Shown here in pieces: positions 57,572 through 64,000 of a stretch of DNA of 64,000 nt. The notes beneath the pieces were generated by a model. It was not told the origin of the DNA, made no database searches, and saw nothing but the letters and a program-made list of their open reading frames with translations. This DNA is from Maricaulis sp048268525 (GTDB lineage: Bacteria; Pseudomonadota; Alphaproteobacteria; Caulobacterales; Maricaulaceae), in contig NZ_JBLWVH010000014.1 in NCBI RefSeq assembly GCF_048268525.1, forward strand, positions 24,874 to 88,873. Reading direction: 5' to 3'. The position numbers and the translations under genes were made by a program. Numbering within the stretch: position 1 is the stretch's first letter; every line of letters begins with the position of its first letter.

Positions 57572-58720
57572 TCAATTCACGGCGTTGAAACCGCGCGCCA
57601 GGTCCGCGATCAAATCTTCCGGCGCTTCCAGGCCGATCGACAGTCGGATCAGGGCGCCTTCATGCTTGTGGTCAGTCTTGGTGCGCTTCAATTGCGGGTC
57701 GCAATGGATGGCGAGGCTCTCATATCCGCCCCAGGAAAAGCCCATTCCGAACACCTCCAGGGCGTCGAGGAAATGCTCCGAGGTCGCGATGTCCCAGCCG
57801 GGCACTTCAAAGGCGAACAGGCCACAGGCGCCGGTGAAATCGCGCTTGAAAAGGGCGTGGTCGGGATGGTCGGGCCGGGCCGGATGGCGAATGGCGCCAA
57901 CCTCTGAGCGCGCCGCCAGCCAGTCGGCAATGGCCAGACTGCTCTCGGCGCTACGCTGCATTCTTACGCCCATCGAGCGCAGGCCTCGCAGGGCGAGATA
58001 GGCGTCGTCCGGGCCGGTGTGGAAGCCAAAGGCCCGTTCGGTGGTCTGCAGGCGCTGGAACAGGGCGTCGTCACGCGCGACCACGGCGCCCATCAGCAGG
58101 TCGGAATGGCCGCCGACATATTTGGTCAGTGCCTGGACCGCGTAGTCGACGCCCAGTTGCAGCGGTTTCATCGTCAGCCCGGCACTCCAGGTGTCGTCGA
58201 TGATGGTGATGACACCTTTCTCTCTTGCCACCTTGGCGATGGCCGGAACGTCCTGCATTTCCATGGTCAAGGAACCGGGGCTTTCCAGCAGGATGGCCTG
58301 GGTCTCATCGGTGATGAGGTCGCCGATCTCCGCCCCCATTTGCGGGGCGAAGAAGCGCGTCCTGACGCCATAGCGCGACATCTGGGTGGTCAGGAAATTA
58401 CGCACCGGACCATAGATGCAATCGGCTGCGAGGACTTCCCCGCCCGCCTCGGTGGCAGCGAGGATGGACAGGGTGTTGGCCATCAGGCCGGACGAGGTGA
58501 GGGCGCAGCCGGCCCCGCCCTGCAGCTCGGTCAGCGCGCCACGCAGCGCGTCATGGGTTTCCAGTCCGACCCGGCCATAATGCTTTCGGCCCGGCGGGAA
58601 GTCATAGAGCGCGGAGGCTGACGGGGCGAGCATGGTTGAACCACGCGCCACCGACGGATTCACCTGGCCGCGATCATCATGCGGCCGCCCGAGGCGTGTC
58701 AGTCTGGTATCGTCCTTCAT
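57572..58720 (-). CDS. metC: Cystathionine beta-lyase (MetC type)
   Basis: A 382-residue fold-type I PLP enzyme. The MetC-specific opening RGSTMLAPSASALYDFPPGRKHYGRVGLETHDALRGAL, SSGLMANTLSILA, and the Schiff-base Lys in QALTKYVGGHSDLLMG are visible, with ESPGSLTMEMQDVPAIAKVA for the PLP-binding Asp region. It cleaves cystathionine to homocysteine, pyruvate and ammonia. Its start overlaps the sulfurtransferase gene by four bases, so this is the third gene of a sulfur operon (cysteine synthase, sulfurtransferase, lyase). Confidence 0.9.
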   Translation of the reverse strand: MKDDTRLTRLGRPHDDRGQVNPSVARGSTMLAPSASALYDFPPGRKHYGRVGLETHDALRGALTELQGGAGCALTSSGLMANTLSILAATEAGGEVLAADCIYGPVRNFLTTQMSRYGVRTRFFAPQMGAEIGDLITDETQAILLESPGSLTMEMQDVPAIAKVAREKGVITIIDDTWSAGLTMKPLQLGVDYAVQALTKYVGGHSDLLMGAVVARDDALFQRLQTTERAFGFHTGPDDAYLALRGLRSMGVRMQRSAESSLAIADWLAARSEVGAIRHPARPDHPDHALFKRDFTGACGLFAFEVPGWDIATSEHFLDALEVFGMGFSWGGYESLAIHCDPQLKRTKTDHKHEGALIRLSIGLEAPEDLIADLARGFNAVN

Positions 58721-59550
58721 GATGGCGCACGTCCTGTTTCAATTTCGGTGTCGGGACGGCTGCCCCATTCGCTCCAGGAGCCATCATAGACGGCTGATTC
58801 CCGGCCCAGGCAATCCAGTGCCAGTGACAGGATGCAGGCCGTGACCCCGGAGCCACAGCTGGTGATCACCGGCTTGTCGGGGTCCAGCCCGGCCTCATCG
58901 AACAGCTTCGGGTCGACCTGTAGCTTGCCGTCCCGGTCGAGTAATTTGGTGTAGGGGAGGTTGCGGGCTCCAGGCATGTGGCCGCCGCGCATGCCTTCGC
59001 GCGGTTCCGGCACCCTTGCGGCGAAGCGGGCCTTGCCGCGCGAATCGAAGATCTGAGCGCCCCCGGTTCGAATGGCAGTTTGCACGCCGTCCCGGTCAAC
59101 AAGGCGGTCCGGCCGCAAACGGGCGACGAAGTCACCGGGTTCCGGTTCGGGGGCATGATCGCTGTTGATGGGGCCACCGGCCGCGACCCAGGCTGGCAGC
59201 CCGCCATCGAGAACCTGAACCTCGGTGTGGCCCATGGCCGTGAACATCCACCAGACCCGGGCGGCGCTGAACAGGCCGTACCGGTCATAGACGATCAGAC
59301 GGCTGTCGCGGTTGATGCCCATGGCCTGTGCATGTCGCGTGAACGTGTCGGCGTCCGGCAGCATGTGCGGAAGTGGATTGGCGGTGTCGCGGATCTCGTC
59401 GATGTCAAAATGGCGACTGCCCGGAATGCATCCATTGGCGCCATCCTGCGGACCGGCGGGAAAGGTCCAGCTGCCATCGATAAATACGGTTCGGGCGTCA
59501 CCCGATCGGGCGATCGCGTCGGAGGCGGCGATCAGGGAATTCGGCATCAC
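58717..59550 (-). CDS. sseA: 3-mercaptopyruvate sulfurtransferase (rhodanese-type)
   Basis: A 277-residue protein with two rhodanese domains. The first (about 10-125, inactive) and second (about 155-270) each show a CH2-like HxPGARNLPY or GSRHFDIDEI stretch. The active Cys lies in SCGSGVTACIL: the loop CG[ST]GVTA is that of 3-mercaptopyruvate sulfurtransferases rather than thiosulfate rhodaneses (CRxGx[RT]). It would release sulfide or persulfide from mercaptopyruvate derived from cysteine. It overlaps cysK and metC by four bases on each side. Confidence 0.92.
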   Translation of the reverse strand: MMPNSLIAASDAIARSGDARTVFIDGSWTFPAGPQDGANGCIPGSRHFDIDEIRDTANPLPHMLPDADTFTRHAQAMGINRDSRLIVYDRYGLFSAARVWWMFTAMGHTEVQVLDGGLPAWVAAGGPINSDHAPEPEPGDFVARLRPDRLVDRDGVQTAIRTGGAQIFDSRGKARFAARVPEPREGMRGGHMPGARNLPYTKLLDRDGKLQVDPKLFDEAGLDPDKPVITSCGSGVTACILSLALDCLGRESAVYDGSWSEWGSRPDTEIETGRAPS

Positions 59551-60548
59551 CTCAGCCAGCCCGGCACAGGCAGGCCCTTCTCACGAAGAAAGTCCGGATT
59601 GTAGAGCTTGGACTGATAGCGGGCGCCGTGGTCACAAAGGATGGTGACAATGGTGTGGCCCGGTCCCAGATCGCGCGCCAGGCGCATGGCGCCGGCGATA
59701 TTGACACCCGACGAACCGCCAAGGCACAGGCCTTCTTCCTGGACCAGATTGAAAATGAGCGGCAGGGCCTCCTCGTCATTGATCCGGTAGGCGCGATCGA
59801 CAGCAACGCCGTCGAGATTGGCGGTGACCCGGCTCTGCCCGATACCCTCGGTAATCGAATTGCCTTCGGCTTTCAGGACACCGTCGGTGTAAAATCCATA
59901 GAGGGCCGCGCCGCCCGGATCGGCCAAGCCGATCTGCACCGAAGCGCGCTTCGCTTTCAGCCCGTTCGATACACCGCCCAGTGTTCCGCCCGAACCGACC
60001 GAACAGATGAAGCCGTCCAGCCTGCCATCGGTCTGCTCCCAGATTTCCTGCGCTGTTGTGGCCGCATGGAAATCGCGATTGGCGACATTGTCGAACTGGT
60101 TGGCCCAGACCGCACCATTGGGTTCGCTCTGATTGAGCTCGGCCGCCAGCGTGCCCGAATAGCGTGCGTAGTGATTGGGATTGGCGTAGGGCACCGCATC
60201 GACCTCGATCAATTCGGCACCCAGCAGGCGGATGGCGTCCTTTTTCTCGCGCGACTGGGTGCGCGGAAAGACGATCACCACTCGATAGCCCAGGGCCGCG
60301 CCGACCAGGGCGAGACCTATACCGGTATTGCCGGCGGTGCCCTCGACGATCGTGCCGCCCGGGCGCAGGGCGCCGCTGGCCTCGGCCGCGCGGATGATCC
60401 CCAGCGCCGCGCGGTCCTTGATCGAACCGCCCGGATTGAGAAACTCGGCCTTGCCCAGGATTTCGCATCCGGTTGCCTCGGAGGCAGCCTTGAGGCGCAG
60501 GAGTGGCGTATTGCCGATCAAATCGATGACGCTGGCAGCGTGGGACAC
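59547..60548 (-). CDS. Cysteine synthase A-type PLP enzyme
   Basis: A 333-residue fold-type II PLP enzyme of the cysteine synthase/cystathionine beta-synthase family. The Schiff-base Lys is in NPGGSIKDRAALGII, followed by GTIVEGTAGNTGIGLALVGAALGY (the substrate and PLP phosphate loop) and GSGGTLGGVSNGLK. The C-terminal stretch DHGARYQSKLYNPDFLREKGLP is typical of a branch annotated as cysteine synthase A in alphaproteobacteria. It makes cysteine from O-acetylserine and sulfide, or could act in reverse trans-sulfuration. It is the first gene of the overlapping sulfur operon. Confidence 0.9.
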   Translation of the reverse strand: MSHAASVIDLIGNTPLLRLKAASEATGCEILGKAEFLNPGGSIKDRAALGIIRAAEASGALRPGGTIVEGTAGNTGIGLALVGAALGYRVVIVFPRTQSREKKDAIRLLGAELIEVDAVPYANPNHYARYSGTLAAELNQSEPNGAVWANQFDNVANRDFHAATTAQEIWEQTDGRLDGFICSVGSGGTLGGVSNGLKAKRASVQIGLADPGGAALYGFYTDGVLKAEGNSITEGIGQSRVTANLDGVAVDRAYRINDEEALPLIFNLVQEEGLCLGGSSGVNIAGAMRLARDLGPGHTIVTILCDHGARYQSKLYNPDFLREKGLPVPGWLR

Positions 60549-60657
60549 GAGGCAGATCTCCTGAATTGCAAAGGACGGCAGTTATTTGGGTGTCGCGGAT
60601 GGCGAAGAAAATGGCAAGGGCTGCAATCCGGATGATCGCTCTGTGCGTAGAACCATC

Positions 60658-61287
60658 ATGATCAACACCCGAACCCGTTTCCCCCTGATGGTCGCCGGCG
60701 GCCTGGTTGCGCTGAGTCTCGCACCGCCCGCCCTGGGCGACACGCCCGGCGACGTCGCCTTTGATGTCTACCGCAACGGCTCACCCTTTGGTCAGCATGT
60801 GGTGCGGTTTGATGATCAGGCCGACGGCTCCCTCCAGGTCATGGTCGATATCGAGTTGCGGGTCGGCTTCGGCCCATTGACCGTCTTTCGCTATGAACAT
60901 GAAGCCGAGGAGATCTGGGTTGAAGAAGACCTTGTCAGCCTGTCGGCATCGACCTTGAAGGATGGTGAGCGGGTCCAAGTCCGCCTCACACGCAGCGATA
61001 CCCGCGATGAGGGTCTGGCGGGCCTGGTCCCGTCCAGTCACTGGTCCGGCTACCCGCCCGGCCTGCCGGCGGTGCTGAACACAGAGACCGGCGAGCCGAT
61101 GCCGGTCGAGATCGAGGAATTTGGCATCGAGTCGATCCGGACCGAGGCGGGACAGATTGATGCCCGCCGGATACGGATGACCGGATCGGTTGTGGTCGAT
61201 CTCTGGTATGATCTGAACGGCCGCTGGGTTGGCTGTGCCTTTTCCGTGCGTGGGCAAGATATCGAATACCGTCTGCGCGACAGCTAG
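60658..61287 (+). CDS. Secreted hypothetical protein (DUF6134-like)
   Basis: A 209-residue exported protein with a signal peptide (cleavage near ALG-DT at residue 26). The mature part is mainly beta-strands with GDVAFDVYRNGSPFGQHVVRF, MVDIELRVGFGPLTVFRYEHEAEEIW and a C-terminal RIRMTGSVVVDLWYDLNGRWVGCAF, resembling the DUF6134 family of lipocalin-like proteins as I recall it. Function unknown. ATG at 60658 was chosen because the signal peptide starts there. Its stop shares CTAG (61284-61287) with the photolyase gene. Confidence 0.75.
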   Translation: MINTRTRFPLMVAGGLVALSLAPPALGDTPGDVAFDVYRNGSPFGQHVVRFDDQADGSLQVMVDIELRVGFGPLTVFRYEHEAEEIWVEEDLVSLSASTLKDGERVQVRLTRSDTRDEGLAGLVPSSHWSGYPPGLPAVLNTETGEPMPVEIEEFGIESIRTEAGQIDARRIRMTGSVVVDLWYDLNGRWVGCAFSVRGQDIEYRLRDS

Positions 61288-62768
61288 TCGTTGAGGGCCG
61301 GCTCGTAAACGGCTTCGGCGCGGGCTTTCATTGTCTGGTAGGCCTCCAGCGCCTGCTCACGGCCGGTTTTCAAGTCCTTGACTGGTGCGGGATAGGTCTC
61401 GCCCAAGGTGATGCCGGCAGCGCGCAACTCGGCTGCCGGACGGGTCCAGGGGGCGTGAACGGACTTGCCGGACAGGCCCGACAGTTCCGGCACCCAGCGG
61501 TGAACATAATCGCCCTGCGGGTCGAACCGTTCACTTTGTGTCACCGGATTGAAGATCCGGAAGTAGGGCGCGGCATCGGCGCCGGAGCCTGCCACCCATT
61601 GCCAGCTGGCGGCATTCACATTCAGGTCGGCATCGACAAGCGTGTCCTCGAACCAGGCCATGCCGTCGCGCCAGTGTACGCCCAGATGCTTGATCAGGAA
61701 GGACGCGGTAATCATCCGGACCCGGTTGTGCATCCACCCGGTCGTCCACAATTGGCGCATGCCGGCATCGACAATGGGGATCCCGGTCTGGCCGCGCTTC
61801 CACGCCTCCAGCCCCGCCGCATTGCTGCGCCAGGGGAAGTGATCGAACTGGCGGTTGAAATTTTCGATCCGCAGGCTGCCGAAATGATGGGCAAGATAGA
61901 TGGCAAAGTCGCGCCAACCCAGCTCGGACAGGAATTTTTCGGCGCCCTGGAAACTGCCGCCGCGTTCGGCATGGTCGCGGACCGTATGCCAGATCATGCG
62001 CGGCGAGATTTCGCCCCAGGCCAGATGCGGCGACAGGCGCGATGTCCCGTCCTCGTCCGGGCGGTCACGCGATTGCGGGTAGCCGGCAAGGTCATTGGCC
62101 AGGAAGGTCTCGAGCCTGTTGAGGGCGCCGTCTTCGCCCGGTTCCCAGTCCGCGCTGAAACTACTGGCCCAGTCGGGGGCTTGGGGGCGCAGGCCCCAGT
62201 CGTCCAGCTGGTCACTGGCGATAGCAGCGACATCCGGCAGTCTGTCCGGGGCTGGCAGTGGGGCTGACGGCTCTGGCGCGCGCAGGCAGGCTTTCCAGAA
62301 CGGGGTGAAAACGCGGTAGGGCTTGCCGCTGCCATTGAGATGGGTTGCCGGGTTGAACAGGATGCCGGCGGCGAAGCCACGTGCTTTCACGCCGGCGTCG
62401 GCGAGCCGGGCCGCCAGCGCCGTGTCGGCGCTGTCGCTGGCCGGATTGTCGCCCCGGTTCCAATAGACTTCCGTGCTGCCTGTTTCCTCGCACAGGCGGA
62501 CCAGTTCGCTGATCGTGTCGCCCCGCCGCAGAACAAGCTGTCCCCCCCGTTGGCGGATCGACTCCGACAATGCTGCCAGTGAATGATGCTGCCACCATTG
62601 CGAGGCCCGTCCGGGGGCCAGTTGCGCAACCCGATCCGGGTCTTCAATAAAAACGCAGACCACCGGCCGGCCACTGCGGACCGCCGCCCACAGCGCAGGA
62701 TTGTCGTGCAGTCGCAGGTCTCGCCGAAACCAGACCAGGGCTGTTGCGGTGGCGCTTGAACTTGCCAT
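61284..62768 (-). CDS. phrB: Deoxyribodipyrimidine photo-lyase (class I)
   Basis: A 494-residue flavoenzyme using blue light to repair cyclobutane pyrimidine dimers. The N-terminal antenna domain begins TALVWFRRDLRLHDNPAL; the FAD domain (about 285-480) contains RLSPHLAWGEISPRMIW, GIPIVDAGMRQLWTTGWMHNRVRMITASFLIKHL, WFEDTLVDADLNVNAASWQWVAGSGADAAPYFRIFNP and the late TQSERFDPQGDYVHRWVPEL. ATG at 62768 has AGGACAGG upstream; TTG at 62786 is a weaker choice. It is divergent from kdsA. Confidence 0.95.
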   Translation of the reverse strand: MASSSATATALVWFRRDLRLHDNPALWAAVRSGRPVVCVFIEDPDRVAQLAPGRASQWWQHHSLAALSESIRQRGGQLVLRRGDTISELVRLCEETGSTEVYWNRGDNPASDSADTALAARLADAGVKARGFAAGILFNPATHLNGSGKPYRVFTPFWKACLRAPEPSAPLPAPDRLPDVAAIASDQLDDWGLRPQAPDWASSFSADWEPGEDGALNRLETFLANDLAGYPQSRDRPDEDGTSRLSPHLAWGEISPRMIWHTVRDHAERGGSFQGAEKFLSELGWRDFAIYLAHHFGSLRIENFNRQFDHFPWRSNAAGLEAWKRGQTGIPIVDAGMRQLWTTGWMHNRVRMITASFLIKHLGVHWRDGMAWFEDTLVDADLNVNAASWQWVAGSGADAAPYFRIFNPVTQSERFDPQGDYVHRWVPELSGLSGKSVHAPWTRPAAELRAAGITLGETYPAPVKDLKTGREQALEAYQTMKARAEAVYEPALND

Positions 62769-62899
62769 TCCTGTCCTGTCGCTCAATAAGGGCCTTGTCG
62801 GTCTACGTTGCGGACCCGATATCGGATCAGTCGCTCAGCAGCGGCCCGCTCGGCGCCCATCGCCGACAGGAATTTGCGTATCCACGAAGGAGACACCGC

Positions 62900-63748
62900 G
62901 TGAGCCAGGTCAATTCTGTGATTTCCATCCCGCGCCCCGGTCAGAGCCCGATCGAGATCGGCAATGACCGCAAGCTCTCCATCATCGCGGGGCCGTGTCA
63001 GCTCGAGAGCCGGCAGCATGGGCTGGATGTGTCCGCCCAGCTCCGCGAGATCGCCGACCGGCTGGATGTCGGCCTGATCTATAAAACCTCATTCGACAAG
63101 GCCAACCGCACAAGTGCCAGCGCCCAGCGCGGCCTTGGACTTGAGGCGTCGCTGCCGGTGTTTCAGGAAATCCGTGAAACCAGCGGGTTGCCGGTATTGA
63201 CCGATGTGCACAGCGAAGAACAGGCGCGGATTGCCGCGACAGCTGTTGATGTGTTGCAGATCCCGGCCTTCCTGTGCCGCCAGACCGATCTCCTCATCGC
63301 CGCCGCCAAGACCGGCAAGCCGATCAATGTGAAGAAGGGGCAATTCCTGGCGCCCTGGGACATGAAGAATGTGATCGAGAAGATCGCGGCAGCGGGCAAT
63401 CCCGACATCATGGCCTGCGAGCGCGGTGCCAGCTTTGGTTACAACACGCTTGTTTCCGACATGCGCTCCCTGCCGATCATGGCACAGTTCGGCGCTCCGG
63501 TGGTGTTCGACGCGACCCACTCGGTGCAGCAACCGGGCGGGCAGGGTACATCGTCGGGTGGTCAGCGTGAATTCGTGCCGACCCTGGCTCGCGCCGCTGT
63601 CGCGGTCGGCGTGGCGGCGGTCTTCATCGAGACCCATCCGGACCCAGACAACGCGCCGTCGGACGGCCCCAACATGGTGCCGCTGGGCGAGTTTGAAGCG
63701 CTGGTAAAGCGTCTGCTGGAGTTTGACGCCCTCGCCAAGGGCTACTGA
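62900..63748 (+). CDS. kdsA: 3-deoxy-8-phosphooctulonate synthase (KDO-8-P synthase)
   Basis: A 282-residue TIM-barrel enzyme condensing phosphoenolpyruvate with arabinose 5-phosphate to give KDO-8-phosphate for lipid A core synthesis. Visible are SIIAGPCQLESRQHGLDVSAQLREIA, YKTSFDKANRTSASAQRGLGLE, PVLTDVHSEEQARIAA, VKKGQFLAPWDMKNVIEKIAAAGN, ERGASFGYNTLVSDMRSLPIM and VVFDATHSVQQPGG. The GTG start at 62900 has AAGGAGA upstream; a longer frame starts in the photolyase leader. Confidence 0.96.
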   Translation: MSQVNSVISIPRPGQSPIEIGNDRKLSIIAGPCQLESRQHGLDVSAQLREIADRLDVGLIYKTSFDKANRTSASAQRGLGLEASLPVFQEIRETSGLPVLTDVHSEEQARIAATAVDVLQIPAFLCRQTDLLIAAAKTGKPINVKKGQFLAPWDMKNVIEKIAAAGNPDIMACERGASFGYNTLVSDMRSLPIMAQFGAPVVFDATHSVQQPGGQGTSSGGQREFVPTLARAAVAVGVAAVFIETHPDPDNAPSDGPNMVPLGEFEALVKRLLEFDALAKGY

Positions 63749-63752
63749 GCGG

Positions 63753-64000
63753 TCAAAAGTCCCGCCGGTCCGGTATCGGCACGACCGGGGCGTCATCCAC
63801 GTCCTCGATGAGATCGAGAGGCGGCGCCCATCGCCGTTCTTCCTGCAGGATGCTGGTCAGCGCGAAGGTGCGCTGGGCGACGTCCAGGCGCAGGTCTTCG
63901 TAAAACAGGTTGAAGGGCGGCTCGCGGAAGTCCTCGGCGAGGCGGTGCGGGCGTTGCAGATCGCGATGGCGGGGCTCTTCGACAAACAACACCCCGTCGG
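63753..64000 (-). CDS. Hypothetical protein, C-terminal part only
   Basis: An open frame entering from the right edge and ending at 63753, giving the last 82 residues or so of an unidentified protein. It is acidic and Arg-rich (LFVEEPRHRDLQRPHRLAEDFREPP) and ends VVPIPDRRDF. No family is recognised. It converges with kdsA, with a gap of only four bases between the two stop codons. The start codon is outside the window. Confidence 0.45.
   Translation of the reverse strand, partial: DGVLFVEEPRHRDLQRPHRLAEDFREPPFNLFYEDLRLDVAQRTFALTSILQEERRWAPPLDLIEDVDDAPVVPIPDRRDF

Overview
The window is a gene-dense (about 90 percent coding), high-GC stretch of an alphaproteobacterial chromosome. This rests on the MucR/Ros regulator, the C4-pathway 5-aminolevulinate synthase (HemA), the ubiquinol-cytochrome c chaperone, an NDUFS4-like complex I accessory subunit, COX15-type heme A synthase, the LdtR-like MarR protein beside hemA, and the bamE-UQCC-plsX-fabH-ihfA-merR order. 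The gene set (MotB, serine peptidases, PhoX, PHA synthase, K+-independent H+-pyrophosphatase) fits a motile aerobic aquatic heterotroph of the Caulobacterales/Maricaulales (Maricaulis-like) type; the genus is inference, not shown. No rRNA, CRISPR array, prophage or insertion sequence was seen. Four tRNA genes are present (Pro-GGG, Glu-TTC, Pro-TGG, Arg-TCT).

Layout. 1-10.5 kb: 5' part of bpt (leaves the window), an SLC13 permease, an arsR-SRPBCC pair with its own operator, motB, a flavin reductase, a penicillin-acylase-type N-terminal nucleophile hydrolase, a beta-hydroxyacid dehydrogenase, an unknown membrane protein coupled to a TRIC-type channel, and a Cys/Met-metabolism PLP enzyme. 10.5-11 kb: noncoding palindromic repeats. 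11-19 kb: hemB; a valine-degradation set (acyl-CoA dehydrogenase, 3-hydroxyisobutyryl-CoA hydrolase, 3-hydroxyisobutyrate dehydrogenase) split by an orphan gene and a VapBC-like toxin-antitoxin pair; then ldtR-like marR and hemA. 19-29 kb: mucR divergent from a long housekeeping operon glyA-nrdR-ribD(reductase only)-ribE-ribB(X)-ribH-nusB-thiL, then hppA with a strong terminator. 29-35 kb: a serine hydrolase lipoprotein, bamE, and the UQCC chaperone-plsX-fabH-ihfA-merR lipid/regulatory cluster ending at tRNA-Pro. 35-43 kb: a low-GC orphan membrane protein, an FAD reductase, heme A synthase, a CPBP protease divergent from a MarR regulator over a large dyad operator, a phoX-phytase-like pair, and rplM-rpsI. 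43-56 kb: S9 peptidase, LysR, methyltransferase, ABC exporter, phaC, glpX, recJ, a divergent QueD-like protein and a two-domain cold-shock protein. 56-64 kb: DUF192 protein, complex I accessory subunit, an overlapping cysK-metC-type sulfur operon with a sulfurtransferase, photolyase and kdsA.

The most interesting points are: (i) a riboflavin operon in which RibD has lost its deaminase half and RibB carries a GTP-cyclohydrolase-II-like domain without its zinc cysteines, so two pathway steps must be encoded elsewhere; (ii) a near-perfect 32-bp dyad in the divergent CPBP-protease/MarR promoter; (iii) a toxin-antitoxin module with a visible palindromic operator inside a catabolic gene set; (iv) hairpin-rich repeat elements; and (v) three convergent gene pairs that share a single CTAG as both stop codons. 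Nothing seen amounts to a clearly new multi-gene system. Starts were chosen by ribosome binding site, overlap and family N-terminus; no alignments or searches were run, so family names rest on recognised motifs.
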